A stretch of DNA of 48,459 nt from a virus: positions 1 through 48,459 of IMG/VR virus record IMGVR_UViG_3300046171_000184. The stretch is one strand, 5' to 3'. Under the pieces are notes generated by a model that saw nothing but the letters and a program-made list of their open reading frames with translations, made no database searches and was not told where the DNA came from. The position numbers and the translations under genes are program-made. Position 1 is the stretch's first letter, and every line of letters starts with the position of its first letter. Positions 40,861 to 48,102 of this stretch are shown here, piece after piece.

Positions 40861-43520
40861 TATACGATATTATAAATGGATTTGATGACCAACAACTCTG
40901 GATTATTCTGATCTGTTGATGAGAACATGGGTGCATCTGTTTGGTTTCCACCAGAACTAGAAGTTGGTTGTTTTTGTCCTGGTATAGGTAGAGGAACAAT
41001 ACCACCTGATCCAGTTCGAGACTTGGGTGGTTGTATGTTAGATCTTGATGATGGTTTTACTTTAGGTGACACTATCGGTAGTGAAGAACTGCCAGGTGTC
41101 ATACTTGGAACAGTCAGGTCTGAGGTACTTGGTCCTGATGATTGATTATTAACACCAGGTGTTCCTGCCATCTCAGCAATGGGTGAAAAGTCCAGTGCGG
41201 GCGCAGGTGTTGAAGAACTTGTACTTACTTGAGGTAGTCCAGAAGATCCAGGTGTCTGATTTGGAGTTCTCAAATCTTCTGTACTAACACCCTTACCACT
41301 CTTTACATCACCCATTGCTTTGAGTACTCTATTATATCCAATGGTAGATTTATTTCTACCATCACCATCATAGGCACCACCAGACTTACTCTTGAGTGCT
41401 GCCCACTCATAAGATATTCCTTTACCAAAAGCTTCATCTGACATCTTACCAGATAACCAATCATTTCCTCCTCTGGTCACTGCTAAACGATAGATTCCCA
41501 TCTTGTCCTGATTTGCAGGTGAGAATAAATCTGTCTCATAGTTTAGACCAACAGACTCTACTAGTTGTTTGAATACATTCACACCATTATATACTGGCAT
41601 AATTTGATACCTACCAGCTGCACCTGTTCCCTTGGTAGAACTCATAGCCATATCTCTGACCTGTTTCATAGTCATCTGAGTGATTGGTTTGCCCTCAGCT
41701 TTTGTATTTCTACCAGGATTCATAGCATCATATCCACCAGATGTATCTGATTCCCCCTCAGCGATTAGGTCAAGAATAGGACCCCATCTTCCTTTGTTAC
41801 TTCCTCCTCCACCACTAGATGATTTAGGTTTACCTGTTACAGTCTCTTGAGGATCTACTTGAGTTTTACCACCACCTTTGTATTCAAAGTGACCACCATG
41901 TGATCCACTATAATCATTAGCTCTCCACCCATACTTAGCACCATTTTTTCTAATCCAGGTGTTCATTGCACCATGAATATCAGCAGCTTCACCATGGTTG
42001 TGGAAACTATTTGAAGCTGGACTATATCCTTGACTTTTTAATCTATTGTACTCAGCTTTGTCTCTATAAACATTTGCGACATCAGCAGGATTGTATGGCA
42101 TTCCATCACTAACCATCTGTTTGAATGCAGATGCTGCAGGTGGTGCCAACATAACTGGCCTACCTTTGTAGTCTTGATATCCAGTGTCAACAACATTACT
42201 CGCTCCAACATAACCACCACCAGACATAGCAGGAATCAACCCTCCACCAGAGGCACTCTGAACCTTTGCCATCTTAGGTTTATTGGCATTAGGTCCAACA
42301 TTAAATGATAATGGATCAATACCAGTAGATTCTATCTGTCTTTCTCTTGCACCTACCTGCATAACTGATTCACCAGGTTGGAGTGCTACCAGTTGTGTAT
42401 CAGGACCAGCACCTGTAACCTTCTCTCCACTATCAGTTCTAACTTTACCACCACCTTCCATAAGTTGGTAATACTTATTGGTGACATTAGTAACTTCGCC
42501 ACCACCTGCCATGGCAGTTGCAGGAATAGGTACTTTTGATGCAGGATCTTTTGGTTTTTCAGTCTTCTCTGGAGGAGGTTCAATTCTTGGTATCTGTGGA
42601 GCTTCTATATTTGGAATGTCTGGAAGTTTGAGATCAGGAATACCAGGTATCTTACCTATAGTACTGTTTATGGCAAACTCAAATTCATTGATAGAACCAT
42701 TTAATAAGTTGATAAAGGTATTATAGGGGAAAAATATAATATCAAATATACTTTTTATAAACCCATTGAAGAAATCAATAATTGAATTACCAATGTCTCT
42801 GAATATCTTACCAGGATCTTTCAGGAACTCAAGCACCCCAAGTGCCAACATACCAAGAACAATATTATAAAGAAACTTAAAGATAGAACTAAAAAGACCA
42901 GATAGAGGTGATAAAACTTTCTTGCCTATATTTCCCAAACCATCTAAGAGACCTTTTCCTGACTCTTGTTTCTCTTCCTTATCTCTTTTCTTTGCCTTCT
43001 GACCAGCAACTCTACCCTTTTCTGAGGCTTTATCTTCTGCTTGTTGCTGACTACTTAGATTTGAAAGAATATTAAAAAGACTTGTTTCAATCTTTGAGAG
43101 ACTAGGAGCCACCACTGCAGTGAGAAACCCCATCATATCTTGTGGTTCACCAGTAACTTCAGTTTCTTCTTCAGGTTCTACATCACTACCCATCAATGTC
43201 TTGGTAGGATTAGATACTGGTCTTGATTTTTGTGCTGTTTTAACTACAGTATTAAACTTGATTTTATTATTCTTTACCTTAAATTTACCAGTCTCTTTCT
43301 TTACTCTTTTGAATTCTTCCGTAAGTCTTTCTGTATCTTCTGTAGGGATATCATTACCTGGCATTCTACCGGCAGCCATCCTCTCCTTCAGAAGAGTTTT
43401 ATATTCATCATAATCTAAGTCACTTACATCTTCCAATCCAAGAAGGCGAAGGATCTCCTCATCGATATTCTCATCGACTTGTTGATCATCTTTAATTCCT
43501 TCGTAGATTGTTAAAGCCAT
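40860..43520 (-). CDS. tape-measure-like hub protein with M15 peptidase and muramidase-like domains
   Basis: In this 886-aa protein, residues about 1-200 are charged and helical. Residues 205-275 are hydrophobic (SSIFKFLYNIVLGMLALGVL, SIFDIIFFPYNTFINLL), as in tape measures. Residues about 455-548 form a D-Ala-D-Ala carboxypeptidase/VanY-type M15 domain with SFHNHGEAADIHG and GGHFEY, that is His507, Asp514 and His544 as zinc ligands. Residues about 578-735 resemble a muramidase or transglycosylase (LIAEGESDTSGGYDAMNPG with Glu588/Glu590, and GTGAAGRYQIMP). A Pro/Ser-rich tail follows. It is the first long gene after the gp26 / small ORF pair, the position of a tape measure. Confidence 0.75.
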   Translation of the reverse strand: MALTIYEGIKDDQQVDENIDEEILRLLGLEDVSDLDYDEYKTLLKERMAAGRMPGNDIPTEDTERLTEEFKRVKKETGKFKVKNNKIKFNTVVKTAQKSRPVSNPTKTLMGSDVEPEEETEVTGEPQDMMGFLTAVVAPSLSKIETSLFNILSNLSSQQQAEDKASEKGRVAGQKAKKRDKEEKQESGKGLLDGLGNIGKKVLSPLSGLFSSIFKFLYNIVLGMLALGVLEFLKDPGKIFRDIGNSIIDFFNGFIKSIFDIIFFPYNTFINLLNGSINEFEFAINSTIGKIPGIPDLKLPDIPNIEAPQIPRIEPPPEKTEKPKDPASKVPIPATAMAGGGEVTNVTNKYYQLMEGGGKVRTDSGEKVTGAGPDTQLVALQPGESVMQVGARERQIESTGIDPLSFNVGPNANKPKMAKVQSASGGGLIPAMSGGGYVGASNVVDTGYQDYKGRPVMLAPPAASAFKQMVSDGMPYNPADVANVYRDKAEYNRLKSQGYSPASNSFHNHGEAADIHGAMNTWIRKNGAKYGWRANDYSGSHGGHFEYKGGGKTQVDPQETVTGKPKSSSGGGGSNKGRWGPILDLIAEGESDTSGGYDAMNPGRNTKAEGKPITQMTMKQVRDMAMSSTKGTGAAGRYQIMPVYNGVNVFKQLVESVGLNYETDLFSPANQDKMGIYRLAVTRGGNDWLSGKMSDEAFGKGISYEWAALKSKSGGAYDGDGRNKSTIGYNRVLKAMGDVKSGKGVSTEDLRTPNQTPGSSGLPQVSTSSSTPAPALDFSPIAEMAGTPGVNNQSSGPSTSDLTVPSMTPGSSSLPIVSPKVKPSSRSNIQPPKSRTGSGGIVPLPIPGQKQPTSSSGGNQTDAPMFSSTDQNNPELLVIKSIYNIV

Positions 43521-43693
43521 TAACTCCTCTGTTTAGCCTTTTCTTCTTCTTCCTCAAGGTGTTGTTGGAGAAGTGCGACATAAACATCACGCTCCCAAGG
43601 CATCATATTTTCAATCTCTGTCAATGAGTATTTATGGTACTGCATCAAAGCGAAGTTGAGTTTAAAATAAGCCTCAAGATCCATGTGGATCAT
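43520..43693 (-). CDS. gpT-like small tail-assembly ORF, likely -1 frameshift extension of gp26
   Basis: This 57-aa ORF starts MIHMDLEAYFKLNFALMQYH and contains KYSLTEIENMMPWERDVYVA, LLQQHLEEEEEK. The helical ENMMPWERDVYVALL segment looks like the C-terminal half of tape-measure chaperones. Neither possible start (43693 or 43684) has a Shine-Dalgarno: the upstream bases are TTTTTTCGCGTAGCC. The ORF lies in the -1 frame relative to gp26, begins within 3 bases of the gp26 stop, and a T TTT TTC slippery heptamer sits two codons before that stop. Its own stop overlaps the start of the 886-aa hub gene (TAATG). It may be made as a gp26 fusion, as a separate protein, or both. Confidence 0.7.
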   Translation of the reverse strand: MIHMDLEAYFKLNFALMQYHKYSLTEIENMMPWERDVYVALLQQHLEEEEEKAKQRS

Positions 43694-43708
43694 GGCTACG
43701 CGAAAAAA
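43681..43708 (-). other. candidate -1 programmed frameshift signal (slippery heptamer plus hairpin)
   Basis: On the minus strand the heptamer T-TTT-TTC (43702-43708) is in the zero frame (AGT TTT TTC GCG TAG). Six bases further (43696-43701, including the stop) comes CCATG-ATCCA-CATGG (43681-43695), a 5-bp stem with a 5-base loop. Slippage by -1 would read CGC GTA GCC ATG into the 57-aa ORF. This is the layout used by long-tailed phages for gpG/gpGT, here next to gp26. Confidence 0.6.
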
Positions 43709-44202
43709 CTTGAGAGACCTTCTAATACGATAGTACTCTTCTCTTTAGTTTTAGGATTGACTACCTCAACTGTATGTGAAAGTTTAGGCATTGTCTCAAA
43801 GAATTTCTCAATTTGTTTAAATTGAATTGAGTTCATACCCTCAAGGAATTCGACAACTTCTTTCTTAGTACAGTCAGAAGTAGACCATACTTCATCTTCA
43901 TTGTAGATCTTATCAATACAACTTGCCACCAGTTCAAATGATTTCTCAATATTCAACTCATCAGTATCAGAGAAGTTGTTCTTAATGAACTGATCCAATG
44001 AAGGATACCTCATCTCCATCATCAACTCATCATCAAGTTTGATCTGTTTGTTGTGATCTTCACTCTCTACAACTTTAATCTCATCAAGAGAAATAGTTAC
44101 AGGGATCTGTGTCTCACCATCATCAGGGGCAGTGATGTTGACTTCTACTTCTTCACCAACAGACTTTGCCACGAATGTTGAGGAACAGATACTCAATATC
44201 AA
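43696..44202 (-). CDS. gp26: gp26-like baseplate hub/tail-assembly protein, C-terminal part
   Basis: The authentic part starts about KSVGEEVEVNITAPDDGETQ and runs IPVTISLDEIKVVESEDHNK, DELMMEMRYPSLDQFIKNNF, FELVASCIDKIYNEDEVWST, SDCTKKEVVEFLEGMNSIQF and KQIEKFFETMPKLSHTVEVV, ending TIVLEGLSSFFA. This is the gp26 pattern of T4-like marine phages (a small, acidic, mostly helical protein placed beside the tape-measure genes). The upstream segment reads in other frames because of two single-base changes (about 44165 and 44266). TAG at 43696 ends the protein; a slippery heptamer lies just before it. Confidence 0.75.
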   Translation of the reverse strand: MILSICSSTFVAKSVGEEVEVNITAPDDGETQIPVTISLDEIKVVESEDHNKQIKLDDELMMEMRYPSLDQFIKNNFSDTDELNIEKSFELVASCIDKIYNEDEVWSTSDCTKKEVVEFLEGMNSIQFKQIEKFFETMPKLSHTVEVVNPKTKEKSTIVLEGLSSFFA

Positions 44203-44417
44203 ATGTAGGTAGTTGATCTACTTTTACACCTCTTGTTGTTACACAATTTTTAATTACAGCCTTAACTGCAGGTTGTGATCTGTTTACTATCTTCACTTTC
44301 TAAAGCAAGAACAAGAAGTTTCTCTTCCTTCACAAGGAAAGGACGATAGCTAATAGTCTTCTTTGTAGAAGGTAACACCAACTCATAGGTAGGTGTTGCA
44401 ATTTTTGGTAAAGGCAT
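44203..44417 (-). pseudogene. gp26: gp26 N-terminal part (two frame changes)
   Basis: The segment starts at ATG 44417 (MPLPKIATPTYELVLPSTKK, TISYRPFLVKEEKLLVLALE, SEDSKQITT), then after one extra C reads AVKAVIKNCVTTRGVKVDQL and PTFDIEYLFLNIRGK, and after another frame change joins KSVGEEVEV. All three frames give one continuous, sensible gp26. A GATAAATA late promoter lies 24 bases upstream. Breaks in an essential gene argue for sequence error. Confidence 0.65.
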
Positions 44418-44440
44418 AATATTCTAAAAACCTCAGTGTG

Positions 44441-44450
44441 TATATTTATC
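44441..44450 (-). promoter_or_regulatory. late promoter for the gp26-hub operon
   Basis: The minus strand reads GATAAATATA, between the stop of the gp54-like gene (44453) and ATG 44417. It probably starts the long coupled operon that runs to 30865. Confidence 0.6.
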
Positions 44451-44452
44451 GG

Positions 44453-45115
44453 TTAAACTTGAGCGACAATTTGAGATTTATCAATTGTATATCTCTGCAT
44501 ACTCATTGATACTGAAAACTTGAGAATCTGACTTCCCTCATATGAAACAGGAGTACTAATGATATTAATTGGAAAGGAATTGACTAATGTATATGTTAGT
44601 TGATATGATGTGGGATCAGATTCAAATACTCGTTGAACTGTCGATACATCTTTTTCGAACTTGACAATATACATATTAGTTTTGTAGCTAGCAGGATAAT
44701 TCATCCTGTAGTTTGCTCCAAACTTCCTTGCATTAACATTACTTAGTCTCTGACCATTCCCTTGCCCAGAAATATAATCAATCCAACCATTGAAGAAATC
44801 TACAACTTTGTAGTCATGATCAACATAGAATGTTAGATCAACTGTATCATCATACTGACGGCGATAGGCCATCCTCTCACGAACACCTTGATAATCACCG
44901 ATCACTTCATGTGTTGATAAACTAGTTCCAGGTAAAACAGCACTATTACATAACAGTTCTATATCCTCACCATCATTATCATAATTAAATCCATTCAAGT
45001 TAAGATGAGTCTTAACAGCATCAGGAGGTGCTAACTTGATCTGATATACGGATGTCTGAGCAAGATTAAGTATCTTACTCTCCAATGTTGATGTTCTGAT
45101 GGGTCCGATAGCCAT
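44453..45115 (-). CDS. gp54: tail-tube-family protein, probably gp54 baseplate-tube initiator
   Basis: This 220-aa protein starts MAIGPIRTSTLESKILNLAQ, with YQIKLAPPDAVKTHLNLNGF, CNSAVLPGTSLSTHEVIGDY, QGVRERMAYRRQYDDTVDLT, FYVDHDYKVVDFFNGWIDYI, MYIVKFEKDVSTVQRVFESD, YQLTYTLVNSFPINI, then GSQILKFSVSMSMQRYTI. The NSAVLPGTSLS...VREMAYRRQYDDTVDLTFYVD and YTLVNSFPINI phrases belong to the gp19/gp54 tail-tube fold of T4-like phages. It is longer than the gp19 major tube protein and sits beside gp48, which favours gp54. gp19 itself remains possible. It is transcribed away from gp4. Confidence 0.7.
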   Translation of the reverse strand: MAIGPIRTSTLESKILNLAQTSVYQIKLAPPDAVKTHLNLNGFNYDNDGEDIELLCNSAVLPGTSLSTHEVIGDYQGVRERMAYRRQYDDTVDLTFYVDHDYKVVDFFNGWIDYISGQGNGQRLSNVNARKFGANYRMNYPASYKTNMYIVKFEKDVSTVQRVFESDPTSYQLTYTLVNSFPINIISTPVSYEGSQILKFSVSMSMQRYTIDKSQIVAQV

Positions 45116-45116
45116 C

Positions 45117-45124
45117 TATAAATA
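45117..45124 (+). promoter_or_regulatory. perfect T4 late promoter for gp4-gp48-gp53
   Basis: TATAAATA matches the T4 late consensus exactly and is 32 bases upstream of the gp4 start. It lies between the two divergent gene groups, only 2 bases from the ATG of the gp54-like gene. Confidence 0.8.
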
Positions 45125-45155
45125 TACTTGATTACTATTACTATGTATATGAGTT

Positions 45156-45671
45156 TTGGGACAATTCGTAAAGTCAAAGTATAAACCTTCTCACCCTGAG
45201 AAGTATCAAGGCAATCCCAATAACATCATCTGTCGTTCCTCATGGGAAAGGGTGTTTTGTAAGTGGTGTGATACCAATCCCAACATACTTAGGTGGGCTT
45301 CAGAAGAGTTTAGTATCCCCTATATCTCACCAGTAGATAATAGGTTACATAGATATTATCCAGACTATCTGATTGAGTTTCGTGATTCATCTGGTAAGGT
45401 AAAGAAACAAATTATAGAAGTTAAACCAAAGAAACAAACACAACCACCCAAACCAGGTGTTCGTGTTACTAAATCATTTCTTTATGAAGCTTCAATGTAT
45501 GAAAAGAATATGGCTAAGTGGGCAGCAGCTACAGAGTTTGCTAAAGATAATGGTATTGAATTTAGAATCATCACAGAGGATGAGTTAGGTATCAAACAAC
45601 ATGATAGTAGACGCACTGGATCTGGAGGAGTACAACGGAGAAGACAGTCGAATAAACGGCCTCGTAGATGA
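45156..45671 (+). CDS. gp4: gp4-like head completion protein (PD-(D/E)XK nuclease fold)
   Basis: This 171-aa protein starts at TTG 45156 (MGQFVKSKYKPSHPEKYQGN), because no in-frame ATG gives the conserved opening. It is followed by NIICRSSWERVFCKWCDTNP, SIPYISPVDNRLHRYYPDYL and IEVKPKKQTQPPKPGV. The pattern of PD (69-70), then E88-V-K90, is a PD-(D/E)XK catalytic layout. gp4 of T4 completes the head before tail attachment; related proteins trim DNA ends. The basic tail RRTGSGGVQRRRQSNKRPRR could contact DNA. It overlaps the next ORF by 71 bases. Confidence 0.85.
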   Translation: MGQFVKSKYKPSHPEKYQGNPNNIICRSSWERVFCKWCDTNPNILRWASEEFSIPYISPVDNRLHRYYPDYLIEFRDSSGKVKKQIIEVKPKKQTQPPKPGVRVTKSFLYEASMYEKNMAKWAAATEFAKDNGIEFRIITEDELGIKQHDSRRTGSGGVQRRRQSNKRPRR

Positions 45672-45996
45672 TGTCAGAATTTTAAGAGAATCTGACAGAA
45701 TGATGGAAGCCATCCTCACTCTTCTTACTGATACACCTGCACCAATACCACAGGTTGGTGCATACTACACCTTCTCCTATAAACCAAAGACACCTAGGAT
45801 TGAATATGATTCAAATCCTCTCATAGCATGTACTGGTGTATATCAGTGGGGGTTCTCAGGTATCAACTATCACTGGGGAGACTATCGTAATTATACTTGG
45901 GAAGAACTAGTTACTAACCCATACCTAGTGTATCCATCAGAGTTGGAAGACCTGAGAAGTATTCCATATCAAAACTACAAGATAAATAACTCGTAA
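45601..45996 (+). CDS. unknown structural-region protein between gp4 and gp48
   Basis: This 131-aa protein starts MIVDALDLEEYNGEDSRING, with LVDDVRILRESDRMMEAILT as a helix, then GAYYTFSYKPKTPRIEYDSN, PLIACTGVYQWGFSGINYHW, GDYRNYTWEELVTNPYLVYP. The YxFxYxAKTP...YDxxPLI...GINxHW pattern is seen in proteins of large myoviruses; I recognise it as conserved but cannot name a function. The proposed start lies inside gp4 (71-base overlap); a shorter start at MMEAILTLLTD is possible. Co-transcription with gp48 and gp53 suggests a head-tail or baseplate assembly role. Confidence 0.65.
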   Translation: MIVDALDLEEYNGEDSRINGLVDDVRILRESDRMMEAILTLLTDTPAPIPQVGAYYTFSYKPKTPRIEYDSNPLIACTGVYQWGFSGINYHWGDYRNYTWEELVTNPYLVYPSELEDLRSIPYQNYKINNS

Positions 45997-46008
45997 GGTA
46001 TAATCCAA

Positions 46009-47364
46009 ATGGCCAAAGTTAAGACCACTAGAGTTTGGAATGGTCTACCAGTAGAAGAAACCACTGATACCGACACTGGTGTTATCGAACTTAGATCTGG
46101 TTCCTTTCTTGGATCTCAGGGAGATCTTTTGGCGACTGGTGATGGAAAAGGAAATTGGACTTACAATGATCAAGCAGGATTTCGTCGCAGATATAATAAC
46201 AAACAGAGAACTCAGGGTAAACCTGATCTTAAACCAAAAGATTTTAATAAAAAGTTTTTTACAGAAGGAACAAAGTTATTCAACAATGATAGAGCTGCCG
46301 TTCTAAATAACGATGAAAACTATACTGGTATATCACAAGCTGTAAGAAATAAAGTATCTTTTTCTGAGAATGGAATACCTGGAGTGTTTAATCCAGAAAC
46401 AGGTCTTAAGAATAATAGTCAGGGCATTAATGTAGAGAATCCTGATAAAAATCAAGGAGAAGAAGAAGATAGTGATAGTTTTGAATTAAAACCAATAGCA
46501 GAAAAACCTATTGGTTCTGTTCCTGGACAGAATCTAAGATATCCACTGGGACAGATTCCAGATCTTGGATATGATTTTGTTACATTCACAGCTCATGAAT
46601 ATAAAGCTGGTGGATTAGAGAATCTAACAACTTCAACTGGAACAGAAAGACTAGGCAATGCATTAGAAACTATCAGTCTCCCAATGTTACCTGGAAGAGA
46701 AGAATCTAACTCTGTTACTTTTGGTAGTGATAGTATGAATATGATTCAACAAGCTGCTGGAAATATTGCACTGAAGGCTCTTAATGTAACTAGTGGTGAA
46801 GGAATGGTTGCTGGTTTGGGTGCATTTGCTAGTCAAAGTAAAGAAGAATTAGATAATCTTTTAAAAGCAGACAGTGCAATCAGAACTCAAATTATAGCTT
46901 ATTTTGCTGGACAAGCAGCACAGGCTCCAGGTCTTCTTACTAGATCCACAGGTTCTGTTCTCAATCCAAATATGGAGTTATTATTCAAAGGACCAAACCT
47001 GAGAACTTTTAACTTCGCTTTTCAGTTTAGACCTAGATTTGAAGATGAATCAGTAGCAGTTAAAGAGATTATTAGAATCTTTAAAAGAAATATGGCTGTC
47101 CAAAGGTCAGCTACAGAGATGTTCCTAAAAACTCCAAACATCTTCACTATCAAATACATTCACAACGGTGGAGAAGATCACCCATTTATGAATAGGATGA
47201 AACCTTGTATGTTATCAGGGTTCAATGTTAACTATACCCCAGATAATAGTTACATGACATATCAAGATGGTGCCATGACTGGATACGACGTAACTATGAC
47301 GTTCCAAGAAATCGTTCCTATCTACGCAGACGAACAACAAAATGCAGGAGGCACTGGATTCTAA
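46009..47364 (+). CDS. gp48: gp48-like baseplate tail-tube cap protein
   Basis: In this 451-aa protein, residues 1-170 are poorly ordered and charged. From about 235 to the end is the conserved part: SGEGMVAGLGAFASQSKEEL, LFKGPNLRTFNFAFQFRPRF, EDESVAVKEIIRIFKRNMAV, KTPNIFTIKYIHNGGEDHPF, MNRMKPCMLSGFNVNYTPDN, YMTYQDGAMTGYDVTMTFQE. These are the gp48 signatures (FKGPxLRxFxFxFxFRPR and MTFQEIVPIYADE). gp48 caps the baseplate at the top of the hub and starts the tail tube. An AAGG site precedes the ATG, and the stop overlaps gp53 (TAATG). Confidence 0.85.
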   Translation: MAKVKTTRVWNGLPVEETTDTDTGVIELRSGSFLGSQGDLLATGDGKGNWTYNDQAGFRRRYNNKQRTQGKPDLKPKDFNKKFFTEGTKLFNNDRAAVLNNDENYTGISQAVRNKVSFSENGIPGVFNPETGLKNNSQGINVENPDKNQGEEEDSDSFELKPIAEKPIGSVPGQNLRYPLGQIPDLGYDFVTFTAHEYKAGGLENLTTSTGTERLGNALETISLPMLPGREESNSVTFGSDSMNMIQQAAGNIALKALNVTSGEGMVAGLGAFASQSKEELDNLLKADSAIRTQIIAYFAGQAAQAPGLLTRSTGSVLNPNMELLFKGPNLRTFNFAFQFRPRFEDESVAVKEIIRIFKRNMAVQRSATEMFLKTPNIFTIKYIHNGGEDHPFMNRMKPCMLSGFNVNYTPDNSYMTYQDGAMTGYDVTMTFQEIVPIYADEQQNAGGTGF

Positions 47365-48032
47365 TGGCTAGCAAAACTTATTTCAAACATGTACCAGATT
47401 TCGACTATGTAAGTCGTCTTCCTAACTCAAAACTTATTAATGATTATGTTAAGACAAAGAACATCTTCAAGAGAGTAAGGTTGTCTGATGAAATCTTTGG
47501 TGAGCTCACATACTTCAATAAGTATACGATTAAAAACCAAGAGAGACCTGACTCTGTAGCTTATAATGTATACAAAGATTCTAATCTTGATTGGTTGGTA
47601 ATGCTTTCCAATAATATTATCAATATACAGACAGAGTGGCCTATGGATCAGATATCATACAACAATTACCTACTGAATAAGTATGGTTCTTATGAAAACA
47701 TGTATGGTGTTCATCACTATGAAACCATAGAGGTTCTTGATATCAATAAGAATGAAATTCTTCCAAAAGGTTTAGAAGTACCACAAGATTTCTCAATCAC
47801 TTACTTTGACAACGGTGTTGAAAAAATCGCAACCAATATTACAGGTGAGATATCCAATCTTGTATATGAAGATAGAGTACAAGAAGAGAAAACTAATATC
47901 TATCTACTCAGACCAGAGTACATCTCCTTGATTATCAATGAGATCGGACAACTGATGCCATATAAAGAAGGTAGTACACAATATGTTGGTAGATCACTTG
48001 TCCGTGGCGACAACATCAGATTGTATCAATAA
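47364..48032 (+). CDS. gp53: gp53-like baseplate wedge protein
   Basis: This 222-aa protein starts MASKTYFKHVPDFDYVSRLP, with TKNIFKRVRLSDEIFGELTY, FNKYTIKNQERPDSVAYNVY, KDSNLDWLVMLSNNIINIQT and EWPMDQISYNNYLLNKYGSY. The YTIKxxERPDxVAxxVYxDSxLxWLVxLxNNI phrase is the LysM-like core of gp53, which binds wedge subunits in T4. The ATG overlaps the gp48 stop, so the two are coupled. Downstream is the repeated AT-rich hairpin. Confidence 0.85.
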   Translation: MASKTYFKHVPDFDYVSRLPNSKLINDYVKTKNIFKRVRLSDEIFGELTYFNKYTIKNQERPDSVAYNVYKDSNLDWLVMLSNNIINIQTEWPMDQISYNNYLLNKYGSYENMYGVHHYETIEVLDINKNEILPKGLEVPQDFSITYFDNGVEKIATNITGEISNLVYEDRVQEEKTNIYLLRPEYISLIINEIGQLMPYKEGSTQYVGRSLVRGDNIRLYQ

Positions 48033-48081
48033 AAAGTAATAGGGCAAAAAAATACCCAGGATTTTTTATCCTAGGTAAATG
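48031..48081. terminator. bidirectional terminator between gp53 and gp32, copy B of the repeated element
   Basis: The AT-rich block AAAAAAT-ACCCAGG-ATTTTTT (48046-48066) matches the hairpin at 28931-28970 with the same flanking AAAAGTAATAGGG. A second pairing is possible (ACCCAGGAT with ATCCTAGGT). The convergent genes gp53 and gp32 both run into it. Confidence 0.65.
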
Positions 48082-48102
48082 AAATCAATAGTTGATTTTG
48101 GT

